A DNA stretch of 50,726 nucleotides from DATJCV01 sp963707665 (GTDB lineage: Bacteria; Pseudomonadota; Gammaproteobacteria; Burkholderiales; Burkholderiaceae_D): the NCBI GenBank assembly GCA_963707665.1, contig CAVPQU010000012.1, positions 1 through 50,726 on the forward strand, read 5' to 3'. Shown piece after piece: positions 7,132 through 15,392 of the stretch; the first letter of the stretch is position 1, and the number at the start of each line of letters is the position of its first letter. The position numbers were made by a program, and so were the translations under genes. The notes below the pieces were generated by a model. That model had not been told where the DNA came from, ran no database searches, and saw only the letters and a list, made by a program, of their open reading frames with translations.

Positions 7132-8295
7132 TCAGTCGTAGCGGCCCCAGGACACCAGCCGGATCAGCGCCCGATACAACAGGAATACCGCGCCGTTGCG
7201 CAGCCGCCTCGACCAGCGGATATGGGCGAATTCGGCGCGCCGGATCGGGACCGCCTGCGCCACCGCGCTTTCGATCTGCCTTCGCAGCTCCTCTGCGAAG
7301 GCATGGTCCTGCACCACCACGTTGGCCTCATGATTGACGAACAGGGAGAGGCCATCATAGTTGCTGGAGCCGACTGTGGCCCACTCGTCATCGACCACGG
7401 CGACTTTCGCGTGCAGATCGGTCTTGCGGTATTCATAGATGCGCACGCCGCAAGCCAGCAGCTTTGGGTAAAACGAATGCGCGATCGCGTCCTGCAGGCG
7501 GAATTGGCCCACCCCGAGCAGCAGCGTGACTTTCACGCCGCGCTGTGCGGCCGCTTCCAGCGCCCGCCGCAGCTTGCGCCCGGGCGCGAAATACGGAGTG
7601 ACCAGCAAGGCGCTGCTGTGCGCGTGTCCCAGCGCCTGCAGATAGGCGCGCTGGATCGTCCGGCGATCGCGCAGGTTGTCGCGCAGCACCAGTCCGGCCT
7701 GCGCCGGACCGCCGCCGGCGGGCTGCAACAGGGCGCGGCTGCGGCGAAAATTTTCCCAGCGCGCCAGCAGCTTCATATTGCCAAGACGAGTCCATTGCGC
7801 AGTCATTTCGAGGTAGATGGTCGCCACCAGCGTGCCGCTGATGCGGATCGCGAAGTCCCAGCGCGGCGCCGGCAGCGCCACCTCGGGGTTGCGGTCGGAG
7901 ACCATGTCATCGTTGATGTTGAGGCCGCCGACAAACGCATAGTCGCGATCGGTGACGCAGATCTTGCGATGCGTGCGGGCAATCCCGCGCCGGAACCACG
8001 GGTTGAAGCTACGGAAATGGGCGCCGGCGGCGCCCAGTTGCTGGCGCAACAGATTGCAGGTGGCGTGCCCGCTGCCCAGCCAGTCGACTACTACGTACAC
8101 TGCCACCCCGCGTTGGGCAGCGCGCTGCAACGCATCGCGCACCAGCACGCCGGTGGCATCCAGCGTAAAGATATAGGTTTCAAGGAAGATTTCGTGGCGG
8201 GCCTGATCGATGGCATCGATCAGCGATGGGAAGAATTGCGCGCCCGATTGCAGCAGCGTGATCTGGTTGTTGCCAGTGAAGCTTACCGTGCGCAT
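7132..8295 (-). CDS. clsB: Cardiolipin synthase B (phospholipase D family)
   Basis: Joins phospholipid head groups to make cardiolipin at the inner membrane. The 387-aa protein has the two HKD signatures of the phospholipase D superfamily: HRKICVTDRD (N-terminal half) and HAKVAVVDDE (C-terminal half), each followed by GG/GS. Length agrees with ClsB (about 400 aa), and there is no N-terminal membrane pair as in ClsA. It lies downstream of an endonuclease/exonuclease/phosphatase gene, the same order as ybhP-clsB in E. coli. It is probably the last gene of a minus-strand run beginning at nudB. Confidence 0.9.
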   Translation of the reverse strand: MRTVSFTGNNQITLLQSGAQFFPSLIDAIDQARHEIFLETYIFTLDATGVLVRDALQRAAQRGVAVYVVVDWLGSGHATCNLLRQQLGAAGAHFRSFNPWFRRGIARTHRKICVTDRDYAFVGGLNINDDMVSDRNPEVALPAPRWDFAIRISGTLVATIYLEMTAQWTRLGNMKLLARWENFRRSRALLQPAGGGPAQAGLVLRDNLRDRRTIQRAYLQALGHAHSSALLVTPYFAPGRKLRRALEAAAQRGVKVTLLLGVGQFRLQDAIAHSFYPKLLACGVRIYEYRKTDLHAKVAVVDDEWATVGSSNYDGLSLFVNHEANVVVQDHAFAEELRRQIESAVAQAVPIRRAEFAHIRWSRRLRNGAVFLLYRALIRLVSWGRYD

Positions 8296-8390
8296 GGAAA
8301 AGTCAGCATCTGTGGCAAATCCTCGTCTTCATTCTGTTGGTGAGCAAAGCTGGATGCGATTGCCGTGCGGCCTGGACTCCTTTTATCTGG

Positions 8391-9188
8391 CTACATCAGC
8401 TCCAGCGTGGCCACGATCGGCGCGTGATCCGATAGTTTAGCCCACGATACGCCGCGCAAGACTTGGGCGGACTCCACCTTGAAGCCGCGCACATAGATGC
8501 GGTCCAGCCGCAGCCACGGCAGCGCTGCCGGAAAGGTGCGCGCCGGTTGCACCGGCTTGCGTGCGCGTCCGCTCAATTGCCGCAGATAGGTGCCGAAGCC
8601 GGCCGCCGCCACCCGCTCGTCAAACACTTCGCACACGCCCAGATCGGCACGCAGCGAGCTGCTCAGCTGGTTGCTCCAGTCATTGAAATCGCCGGCGATG
8701 ATGATCGGCGCGCCGCTGGGCGAGGTATCGCCGACCGCTTCGATCAAGGCATCGGTCTGGCGCCTGCGGCCGCCGCCGAACAAGCCCAGATGCACCACGT
8801 AGCAATGCACCTCGGTGGTCGGCGCCTGGATCACGCAATGCAGGATGCCGCGCGATTCATAGGCATGATCGGAGACATTCTTGTTCTCCCAGGACGCGAT
8901 CGGAAATGCGCTCAGCAACGCGTTGCCGTGATGCCCATGGTTGTAGACGGCATTCATGCCGTAGGCCGCGTGGTGCGATTCGCCGGCCAGGAAATCATAT
9001 TGCGGCTGCTGCGGCCAGCTGGCCGCATGGCGTGCCGCCAACCCGTCGTGCCGGCCCTGGACTTCCTGCAGGAACACGACATCGGCCGCCATCGAGGAGA
9101 GCGCCTGCTTCAGGCCCAGCACGCGCGGGCGGGTGCCGATCGAGGACACGCCCTTGTGGATGTTGTAGGTTGCTACGCGCAGTTTCAT
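8391..9188 (-). CDS. ybhP: Endonuclease/exonuclease/phosphatase family protein (YbhP-like)
   Basis: A 265-aa protein of the DNase I-like metal-dependent phosphoesterase fold. Family motifs are VATYNIHKG at the N-terminus, VFLQEVQG (catalytic Glu), IIAGDFNDW and the terminal LSDHAPIVATLEL (catalytic Asp-His). The ATG at 9188 sets the usual N-terminus of the family; the frame extends further but without homology. Placement between nudB (13 nt upstream) and clsB suggests a phospholipid-linked phosphodiesterase role, as proposed for YbhP. The substrate is unknown. Confidence 0.85.
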   Translation of the reverse strand: MKLRVATYNIHKGVSSIGTRPRVLGLKQALSSMAADVVFLQEVQGRHDGLAARHAASWPQQPQYDFLAGESHHAAYGMNAVYNHGHHGNALLSAFPIASWENKNVSDHAYESRGILHCVIQAPTTEVHCYVVHLGLFGGGRRRQTDALIEAVGDTSPSGAPIIIAGDFNDWSNQLSSSLRADLGVCEVFDERVAAAGFGTYLRQLSGRARKPVQPARTFPAALPWLRLDRIYVRGFKVESAQVLRGVSWAKLSDHAPIVATLELM

Positions 9189-9201
9189 GAATCGCTTTGT
9201 T

Positions 9202-9735
9202 CTAGTACGGCCGGTGCGCTGCTGCGGCGCCGGCTGCCGGCGCTGTGGCCCGGTGACGCGGCAGTTGCAGGATTGCTTCGGCATTGGACGGTGAAAAGCA
9301 TTTGTCCGCCGCTTCCCGGTAAGGCAGCCAGCAGTAGCGCAGATGCTCGCGCGGCGCCAGTGTGACCGGTATCTGCGGCGGCACCAGCAGACCGAACACG
9401 TGCTCGGTATTGCGAGTCACGCCGGGTGCGTAACGCGAACGCCAGACAGGATAGATGTCGTAGATATTGGAAAGTTGCCAGTCCTGAAGATTGTGTTGAG
9501 GAATCACAAGCGCCGGACCAGCTGGCGACGTCGCTGCGGCGCCCATCCGGATCCCGGTTTCTTCCCACACCTCGCGTGCCGCCGTCTGTTGCAGCGATTC
9601 TTCGGGAGTATTTTTCGACCCGGTCACAGACTGCCAGAATCCCGGCTGGTCGGCGCGCTCCAGCAGCAACACATCGAGGGCCGCGGTGTGGATCACGACC
9701 AGCACCGATTCGGGAATTTTATAGCTGGGTGTCAT
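9202..9735 (-). CDS. nudB: Dihydroneopterin triphosphate diphosphatase (Nudix)
   Basis: Nudix hydrolase of 177 aa that would remove pyrophosphate from dihydroneopterin triphosphate in folate synthesis. The Nudix box is GSKNTPEESLQQTAAREVWEETGI, with the spacing G-x5-E-x7-REVWEETG. The N-terminus YKIPESVLVVIHT matches NudB. The ATG at 9735 was chosen over longer in-frame options because it gives the family's normal start. It is downstream of aspS, as in many betaproteobacteria, but a terminator and one copy of the 60-bp repeat lie between them, so it may have its own promoter. Confidence 0.87.
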   Translation of the reverse strand: MTPSYKIPESVLVVIHTAALDVLLLERADQPGFWQSVTGSKNTPEESLQQTAAREVWEETGIRMGAAATSPAGPALVIPQHNLQDWQLSNIYDIYPVWRSRYAPGVTRNTEHVFGLLVPPQIPVTLAPREHLRYCWLPYREAADKCFSPSNAEAILQLPRHRATAPAAGAAAAHRPY

Positions 9736-9819
9736 GTTGAAGAAATATGTGCCCCACATCTGTTTTTTCAAGCAGCAACGGCGTCGCCGACTGCCGCTCA
9801 GTACCGTGCTTGCTGCCAT

Positions 9820-9879
9820 ATACTCCCAATTGGCACCTCTGTTTTCGGTGGTAAAACGGTTGTATTAATAACATACTCC
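9820..9879 (-). repeat. 60-bp intergenic element, copy 1 (direct type)
   Basis: On the plus strand ATACTCC occurs at 9820-9826 and again at 9873-9879, exactly 53 nt apart. Read on the minus strand it is GGAGTATG...GGAGTATATG with CC at spacer positions 14-15 and TTTTACC at 17-23. It lies between the aspS terminator and nudB, 80 nt from the aspS stop. CCAATTGG abuts one end. Confidence 0.75.
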
Positions 9880-9899
9880 GGTGAAGCAAAGAGGCGGCC

Positions 9900-9930
9900 A
9901 AATAAAAAAGCGCGGTCGCCCGCGCTTTTC
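9900..9930 (-). terminator. Intrinsic terminator of aspS
   Basis: On the minus strand AAGCGCGG-GCGA-CCGCGCTT is followed by TTTTATTT. It lies about 30 nt after the aspS stop. Confidence 0.85.
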
Positions 9931-9959
9931 ATTATGCCCCGAAACGGCGCTGGCGCTCC

Positions 9960-11766
9960 CTATGCTTTTTGTGCCGGCTCAACGTTGCGCAAGCGAATGT
10001 GCAATTCGCGCAATTGCTTTTCGTCCACAGGAGAGGGCGCGTGCGTCAGCAAATCCTGAGCGCGCTGGGTTTTCGGGAAGGCAATCACGTCGCGGATCGA
10101 GTCTGCGCCAGCCATCATCGTGATGATGCGGTCCAGGCCGAAGGCGATGCCGCCGTGCGGCGGCGCGCCGTATTGCAGGGCGTCGAGCAGGAAGCCGAAC
10201 TTCAGCTGCGCTTCCTCGTCGTTGATGTTGAGCGCGCGGAACACCTTGCTCTGGACGTCGGCGCGGTGAATACGCACCGAGCCGCCGCCCAGTTCCCAGC
10301 CGTTCAGCACCATGTCGTAGGCCTTGGCGATGCAGCGGCCCGGATCGGTCTCGAGGAAGTCCTCGTGACCATCCTTGGGCGAGGTGAACGGATGGTGGCA
10401 GGCGACCCAGCGCTGATTGTCTTCGTCGTACTCGAACATCGGGAAATCGACCACCCACAGCGGCTGCCAGACCTCGTCGAACAGCCCGGCCTTGCGGCCG
10501 AATTCGGAATGGCCGATCTTCACGCGCAGCGCGCCGATGGCGTCGTTGACGACTTTTTCCTTATCGGCACCGAAGAAGATCAGGTCGCCGTCTTCGGCGC
10601 CGGTCTGCTCGACGATCTGCGCCAGCGCGGCGTCGTGCAGGTTCTTGACGATCGGCGATTGCAGGCCGTCGCGGCCCTTGGCTTTGTCGTTGACCTTGAT
10701 GTAGGCCAGGCCCTTGGCGCCGTAGATCGCGACGAATTGGGTGTAGGCGTCGATCTCGGAGCGCGGCATGGCGCCGCCGCCCGGCACGCGCAAGCCGACC
10801 ACGCGGCCGCCTTCCATGTTGGCGGCGCCGGCGAACACCTTGAAGTCGACGTCCTTCATCACCGCGGTCAGGTCGGTGAACTGCAGCTTGACGCGCAGGT
10901 CCGGCTTGTCGGAGCCGTACAGGCCCATTGCGTCGCGAGTATTCCATGACCGGGAACGGGTTCGGCAGCTCGACGTCGAGCGCCTTCTTGAACACCAGCC
11001 GCATCATGTTTTCGAACAGGTCGCGGATTTCCTGCTCGTTCAGGAACGAGGTTTCACAGTCGATCTGCGTGAATTCCGGCTGGCGGTCGGCGCGCAGGTC
11101 TTCGTCGCGGAAGCACTTGGTGATCTGGTAGTAGCGGTCGAAGTTGGCGACCATCAGCAATTGCTTGAACAACTGCGGCGACTGCGGCAGCGCGAAGAAT
11201 TCGCCGGCGTTGACGCGCGACGGCACCAGGTAGTCGCGCGCGCCTTCCGGCGTCGACTTGGTCAGCATCGGTGTTTCGATATCGATGAAGCCGTTTTCGT
11301 CGAGGTACTTGCGCACTTCCATCGCCACCTTGTAGCGCAGGCGCAGGTTGTTTTGCATCTGCGGCCGGCGCAGGTCGAGCACGCGGTGCGTCAGGCGCGT
11401 GGTTTCCGACAGGTTGTCGTCGTCGAGCTGGAACGGCGGCGTCACCGACGGATTCAGCACTTCCAGCTGCTGGCACAGCACTTCGATCTGGCCCGATTTC
11501 AGGTTGGCGTTGACCGTGCCTTCCGGGCGGCTGCGCACCAGGCCGGTGATGCGCAGGCAAAACTCGTTGCGCACGTGTTCGGCGGCCTTGAAGACGTCGG
11601 CGCGGTCCGGATCGCACACCACCTGCACCAGCCCTTCGCGGTCGCGCAGGTCGATGAAGATGACGCCGCCATGGTCGCGGCGGCGATGGACCCAGCCGCA
11701 CAGGCTGACGGTTTGGCCGAGTAGCGCCTCGGTGACGAGGCCGCAGTAGTGAGTTCGCATTGACAT
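9960..11766 (-). CDS. aspS: Aspartyl-tRNA synthetase, one apparent frameshift
   Basis: Charges tRNA-Asp (bacterial-type or Asp/Asn-dual enzyme). The N-terminal anticodon-binding OB fold (SLCGWVHRRRDHGGVIFIDLRDREG) is followed by the class II core: motif 2 at TKCFRDEDLRADRQPEFTQID, the GAD insertion, and motif 3 at GGIAFGLDRIITMMAG. The reading frame breaks near 10939: the N-terminal frame ends in PFPVMEY, and the second frame resumes at MGLYGSDKPDLRV; removing one base there restores a continuous protein of about 600 aa. Since aspS is essential, a sequencing error is more likely than a dead gene. The start is ATG 11766, with ATG 11760 an alternative. Confidence 0.9.
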
Positions 11767-11831
11767 GTTGAGTTCCAGTTCGGGTTCTATGGCGCTGTGC
11801 GGCAAGGCCCGGACGCCCGGGCCATCCGGAT

Positions 11832-12464
11832 TTAAATTTTTGTGGGAGGAGTAATGATGACCTTGTCGCGCGACTGTTCCGGCGTCACCACGCCCATCGA
11901 AACGATGTATTTCAGCGCGGCATCGACGCTCATGTCGAGCTCGATGACGTCGGCGCGCGGCATCATCAGGAAAAATCCGGAGGTCGGATTGGGCGTGGTC
12001 GGCACGTAGACGCTGACGTAATCGCCGTCCAGGTGGTTGCGCACGTCGCCGCCCGGGGCGCCGGTCAGAAAGGCGATGGTCCAGCTACCCTGGCGCGGAT
12101 ACTGCACCAGCAGCGCCTTGCGAAAGGCGTTGCCGGACGACGAAAACAGCGTATCGGACACTTGCTTGACGCTGGAATAGATCGAATTGACGACCGGAAT
12201 CCGGGTCAGGATCGATTCCCACATCAATACCACCTGGTTGCCGACAAAATTGCGCGTCGCCAGGCCGGTCAGAAAGATGACCAGCAGGGTCAGGATGGTG
12301 CCCAGCCCGGGAATGGCGAAACCGAACAGCGCTTCCGGGCGCCAACGCTCGGGCAGCAATAGCAGCGATTGATCCATGGTGCCGATGATCAGGTTCAGCA
12401 CCCATAGCGTGATCGCCAGAGGCACCAGGACCAGCAAGCCGGTGATGAAGTATTTACGCAGCAT
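11832..12464 (-). CDS. DUF502 family membrane protein
   Basis: The 210-aa inner-membrane protein begins with MLRKYFITGLLVLVPLAITLWV, the family's standard start, and has two hydrophobic segments (about residues 8-30 and 55-80). The conserved stretch TRIPVVNSIYSSVKQV follows. Function is not established. It sits between fmdB (46 nt upstream) and aspS (65 nt downstream), an arrangement common in Burkholderiales that suggests co-transcription. The ATG at 12464 was chosen by family agreement; the upstream extension is low-complexity. Confidence 0.85.
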   Translation of the reverse strand: MLRKYFITGLLVLVPLAITLWVLNLIIGTMDQSLLLLPERWRPEALFGFAIPGLGTILTLLVIFLTGLATRNFVGNQVVLMWESILTRIPVVNSIYSSVKQVSDTLFSSSGNAFRKALLVQYPRQGSWTIAFLTGAPGGDVRNHLDGDYVSVYVPTTPNPTSGFFLMMPRADVIELDMSVDAALKYIVSMGVVTPEQSRDKVIITPPTKI

Positions 12465-12510
12465 CGTGTTCTTTTCATCGGCCGCGCCAAAGGCGGCCAC
12501 GGTCATGCGG

Positions 12511-12783
12511 TTAAGGTGTCGTCGGCGGGCTGCTGGCGGCAGGTGCGTCGGCCGCCGGCTTGCTGTCGGCCGCAGGGGTGGGTGCTGCGCCGGTGCCGTT
12601 GCTGCCGCGGAAATCGGTTGCATACCAGCCAGTCCCCTTGAGCTGGAATCCGGCCGCCGTCAGCTGCTTCTTGAAGGTCGGCTTGCCGCAGGCCAAGCAG
12701 TCGGTTAGCGGCGCATCGGATATTTTTTGCAATACATCCTTGGCAAAACCGCAGGATTCGCAGCGGTAAGCATAAATCGGCAT
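12511..12783 (-). CDS. FmdB family zinc-ribbon protein
   Basis: Small protein of 90 aa with an N-terminal zinc ribbon (MPIYAYRCESCG...CLACGK, two Cys pairs) and an Ala/Pro/Thr-rich tail of about 35 residues. FmdB-type proteins are thought to be regulators or small zinc proteins, but the role is not known. GGGTGAG precedes the ATG at 12783. It is the first gene of the fmdB-DUF502-aspS set. Confidence 0.85.
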   Translation of the reverse strand: MPIYAYRCESCGFAKDVLQKISDAPLTDCLACGKPTFKKQLTAAGFQLKGTGWYATDFRGSNGTGAAPTPAADSKPAADAPAASSPPTTP

Positions 12784-12807
12784 CTCACCCCTCATCAGGA
12801 AATCGTC

Positions 12808-12832
12808 AAAAACCCTAGATTATAAGGGTTTT
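12808..12832 (-). terminator. Terminator after the sodium:solute symporter gene
   Basis: On the minus strand AAAACCCT, a loop of TATAATCT type, and AGGGTTTTT form a hairpin with a T-rich end. It separates the symporter gene from fmdB. Confidence 0.7.
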
Positions 12833-12902
12833 CCGACCGCCTTCATCGACGCAAGCCGCCGCCGCCAGGCTGCGAGGGCTTGCGGGCGGCCGGGGCCGGA
12901 AC

Positions 12903-14366
12903 TCAGGCACGCACGTGCTGGGCCGCTTGCCGGGGTTCGTGGCGGTTGCGCAACACCTGCGGCAGGAGAGAGCCGACGATCATGCCGGCAAACGCGGCGA
13001 TCAGCCCCGCCAGCTGGCCGGGAAAATGCACGCCCCATCCGGAAATCTGCGGAAAGAACACGATCCAGGTACCGATGCCGGCGGCCAGCGAGATGATCGC
13101 GCCCTGGGTCGTCGCCCGGCGCCAGTACAAGCCCATCACCAAGGGCACGAAGGCGCCGACCAGCGTCACCTGGTACGCCGAGGACACCAGCTCATAGATC
13201 GACGTGCCCTTCATCGCAATTGCGTAAGCCAGCACCAGCGCCGCGAACACGACGATCGAGCAGCGCATCGCAAACAATTGCTCCTTGTCGGTCATTTCCG
13301 GACGCAGGTTCTTGAGAATATTTTCGACGAAGCTGGTGGACGGCGCCAGCAGCGTGGCTGACGAGGTGCTCTTGATGGCCGACAGCAGCGCACCGAAGAA
13401 AAGGATCTGCATCACGAGTGGCATCTTGCTCATGATGAAGGTGGGCAGCAGGCGCTGATAGTCGTTCTTGGCCAGATCGAGCGCCTCATTTCCCATGACC
13501 ACGACGGCGGAAGCGACGATGAACATCGGCACGAAGGCAAACAGGATATAGCTGGCGCCGCCGACAATGGCGCCGGTGCGCGCGGTCGGCGCATTCTTGG
13601 CCGACATCACGCGCTGGAACACGTCCTGCTGCGGAATGCTCCCGAGCATCATCGTCATCGCCGCGGCGATGAAGAAAGCGATGTCGGTGAAGGTAGGCGG
13701 CGGCAGGAAATTCAACAGATTACTGTCGCTCACCATGGTCATCACCTGCCCGGTGCCTCCGGCCAGATCGGCGGAGAAAAATGCAATGACGCTCAAGCCG
13801 ATCACCAGCACGATCATCTGGATGAAATCGGTCCAGGCGACGGCGAGAAAGCCGCCGATCACGACGTAGATCAGCACCGCCAGCGTGCCGACGATCATCC
13901 CGGTGGTTTCCGACATCGCGCCATTGGTCAGCACCGAGAACACCAGGCCGAGCGCGGTGATCTGCGCCGCCACCCAGCCGAGATAGCTCAGGATGATCGC
14001 GACTGAGCAGAACACCTCGATCCCCTTGCCGTAGCGATTGCGGTAGAAGTCGCCGATGGTCAAGAGGTTCAGCCGGTACAGCTTGGCGGCGAAGAACATG
14101 CCGACCAGGATCAGGCAGGTGCCGGCGCCAAAGGGATCTTCGACGATGTCGTGCAAGCCGCCCTGGACGAATCTGGCCGGGATGCCCATCACCGTTTCTG
14201 CGCCGAACCAGGTCGCGAACGTGGTCGTCACCACCATGATCAGCGGCAGGCTGCGGCCGGCGATGGCGAAATCGCTGGTGTTCTTGATGCGTGTGCCGGC
14301 CCAGACTCCCACCGCAAGCGTGCCCAGCAAATACAACACGACAAAGGAAATCAGCGTGATGTTCAT
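12903..14366 (-). CDS. Sodium:solute symporter family protein
   Basis: A 487-aa inner-membrane transporter of the SSS family with about 13 hydrophobic helices. The N-terminal helix ISFVVLYLLGTLAVGVW and the segment RSLPLIMVVTTTFATWFGAE are typical of the fold. Later segments include IAVAWTDFIQ-type sequence (FLAVAWTDFIQMIVLV) and SAIKSTSSATLLAPSTSFVENI. GGAGTAAAACATAC precedes the ATG at 14366. No partner gene lies next to it, so the solute (sugar, organic acid, amino acid) cannot be assigned. Confidence 0.85.
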   Translation of the reverse strand: MNITLISFVVLYLLGTLAVGVWAGTRIKNTSDFAIAGRSLPLIMVVTTTFATWFGAETVMGIPARFVQGGLHDIVEDPFGAGTCLILVGMFFAAKLYRLNLLTIGDFYRNRYGKGIEVFCSVAIILSYLGWVAAQITALGLVFSVLTNGAMSETTGMIVGTLAVLIYVVIGGFLAVAWTDFIQMIVLVIGLSVIAFFSADLAGGTGQVMTMVSDSNLLNFLPPPTFTDIAFFIAAAMTMMLGSIPQQDVFQRVMSAKNAPTARTGAIVGGASYILFAFVPMFIVASAVVVMGNEALDLAKNDYQRLLPTFIMSKMPLVMQILFFGALLSAIKSTSSATLLAPSTSFVENILKNLRPEMTDKEQLFAMRCSIVVFAALVLAYAIAMKGTSIYELVSSAYQVTLVGAFVPLVMGLYWRRATTQGAIISLAAGIGTWIVFFPQISGWGVHFPGQLAGLIAAFAGMIVGSLLPQVLRNRHEPRQAAQHVRA

Positions 14367-14639
14367 GTATGTTTTACTCCACACCAAGGAACCTGGATGG
14401 TTAATGAACATGATCGATCATCCGCTTGCCCGCATGACCGAGATGTCGTCTTCATCCATTAAAGCGCCGGCTTGTACCAACCGCTCTACTGGCTTCTTGC
14501 CGGGAACACGGTCCGCGCTCCGGATGTGCGTATCCCCATGGCAAAATTCACGCGATTATAGCCGCAGAAACCCGTCAGATTAGAGCTATTTCAAAGAAGA
14601 AGATATAAAGATGAGCGATGCTGCCGGCACTGGCAGAAA

Positions 14640-15236
14640 CTACCGGCGACGCCATATCTGCCAGCGTTCCTTGCCACGAAATGGCAGGATCGAATCATGG
14701 ACGGCAGCGTCTTCGATGCGCTCGAAAGCGGGCGCCAGCAAGGCCTGCAGTTGCTCCGGAGAGGTGCCGAACGGCGGTCCCTTGGGCGCCTCATCAAAGT
14801 AAAAGAAGCCGGCCAGCAAGCCACCCGGTGGCAGCAACTCGGCCCAGCGCGCCGCCAGTGCCGGCCACAGGCGGCGCGGCAGCGCGCACAGGAAGGCGCG
14901 CTCGTAAATCATCTGCAGCGGCCCGGGCGGTTCATAAGTGAAGAAATCGGCTTGCTGCACGCGCCTGGCCCACTGCCCCAACGCGGCGCGCGCCGCGGCC
15001 ACCGCGGCGGCGGAAAAATCGATCGCGCATACTTCCCAGCCGGCCGCCGATAGATAGGCGACTTCATGGCCGACGCCGCAGCCCGGGATCAGCACGCGCC
15101 GCGGCTGCGGATCGCGCGCCACATATTCCTGCAGCGCCAGCGGCACTGCGCCGCGGTCCCAGGGCGTGAAATGTTGCTCAAAACGCTCGCTCCAAAAGTC
15201 CGGCGAAGCGGGGTCGCGCAGCTGAAATGAAGTCAT
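14640..15236 (-). CDS. Thiopurine S-methyltransferase-like SAM methyltransferase
   Basis: A 198-aa cytosolic methyltransferase. The N-terminal DFWSERFEQHFTPWDRG is the TPMT-family lead-in, followed by the SAM-binding glycine motif LIPGCGVGHEVAYL and an acidic loop CAIDFSAAAV. Bacterial members methylate selenium, tellurium or small thiol compounds, but the substrate here is unknown. The start at 15236 agrees with the family. It is separated from ubiB by the second copy of the 60-bp repeat. Confidence 0.8.
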   Translation of the reverse strand: MTSFQLRDPASPDFWSERFEQHFTPWDRGAVPLALQEYVARDPQPRRVLIPGCGVGHEVAYLSAAGWEVCAIDFSAAAVAAARAALGQWARRVQQADFFTYEPPGPLQMIYERAFLCALPRRLWPALAARWAELLPPGGLLAGFFYFDEAPKGPPFGTSPEQLQALLAPAFERIEDAAVHDSILPFRGKERWQIWRRR

Positions 15237-15292
15237 GAAAGCTCTTTGTGGCGGCAGTGGGAAAGATTGTTTCGGGTTCTGCGGATCATCAT

Positions 15293-15352
15293 ATACTCCA
15301 CATACCAATGGCATATGTCTGGCGTAAAATGGACGTTTATGCGGCATACTCC
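15293..15352 (-). repeat. 60-bp intergenic element, copy 2 (direct type)
   Basis: Plus-strand ATACTCC at 15293-15299 and 15346-15352, 53 nt apart. Read on the minus strand, the spacer has AAACGTCC (positions 8-15) and TTTTACGCC (17-25), the best match to the shared core. It lies 39 nt after the ubiB stop. ACATA/TATGT forms a dyad beside the far end. Confidence 0.75.
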
Positions 15353-15392
15353 ATCTTCAACTGCAACCGCGTCCGCATAACGCCGGCCCGCG

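Noticed and set aside
7120..7140. Overlap or fusion between the GST gene and clsB
   Set aside because: They are convergent with a single base between the two stop codons. It is unusually tight, but both proteins are complete.
14367..14639. A small gene in the gap before the symporter
   Set aside because: Short frames there have no ribosome site or recognisable sequence; the gap probably only contains the symporter promoter.
15291..15360. The 60-bp element as a pair of ribosome sites (GGAG followed by ATG) for small proteins
   Set aside because: GGAGTATG places the start too close, only some copies have GGAGTATATG, and following frames share no length or sequence.
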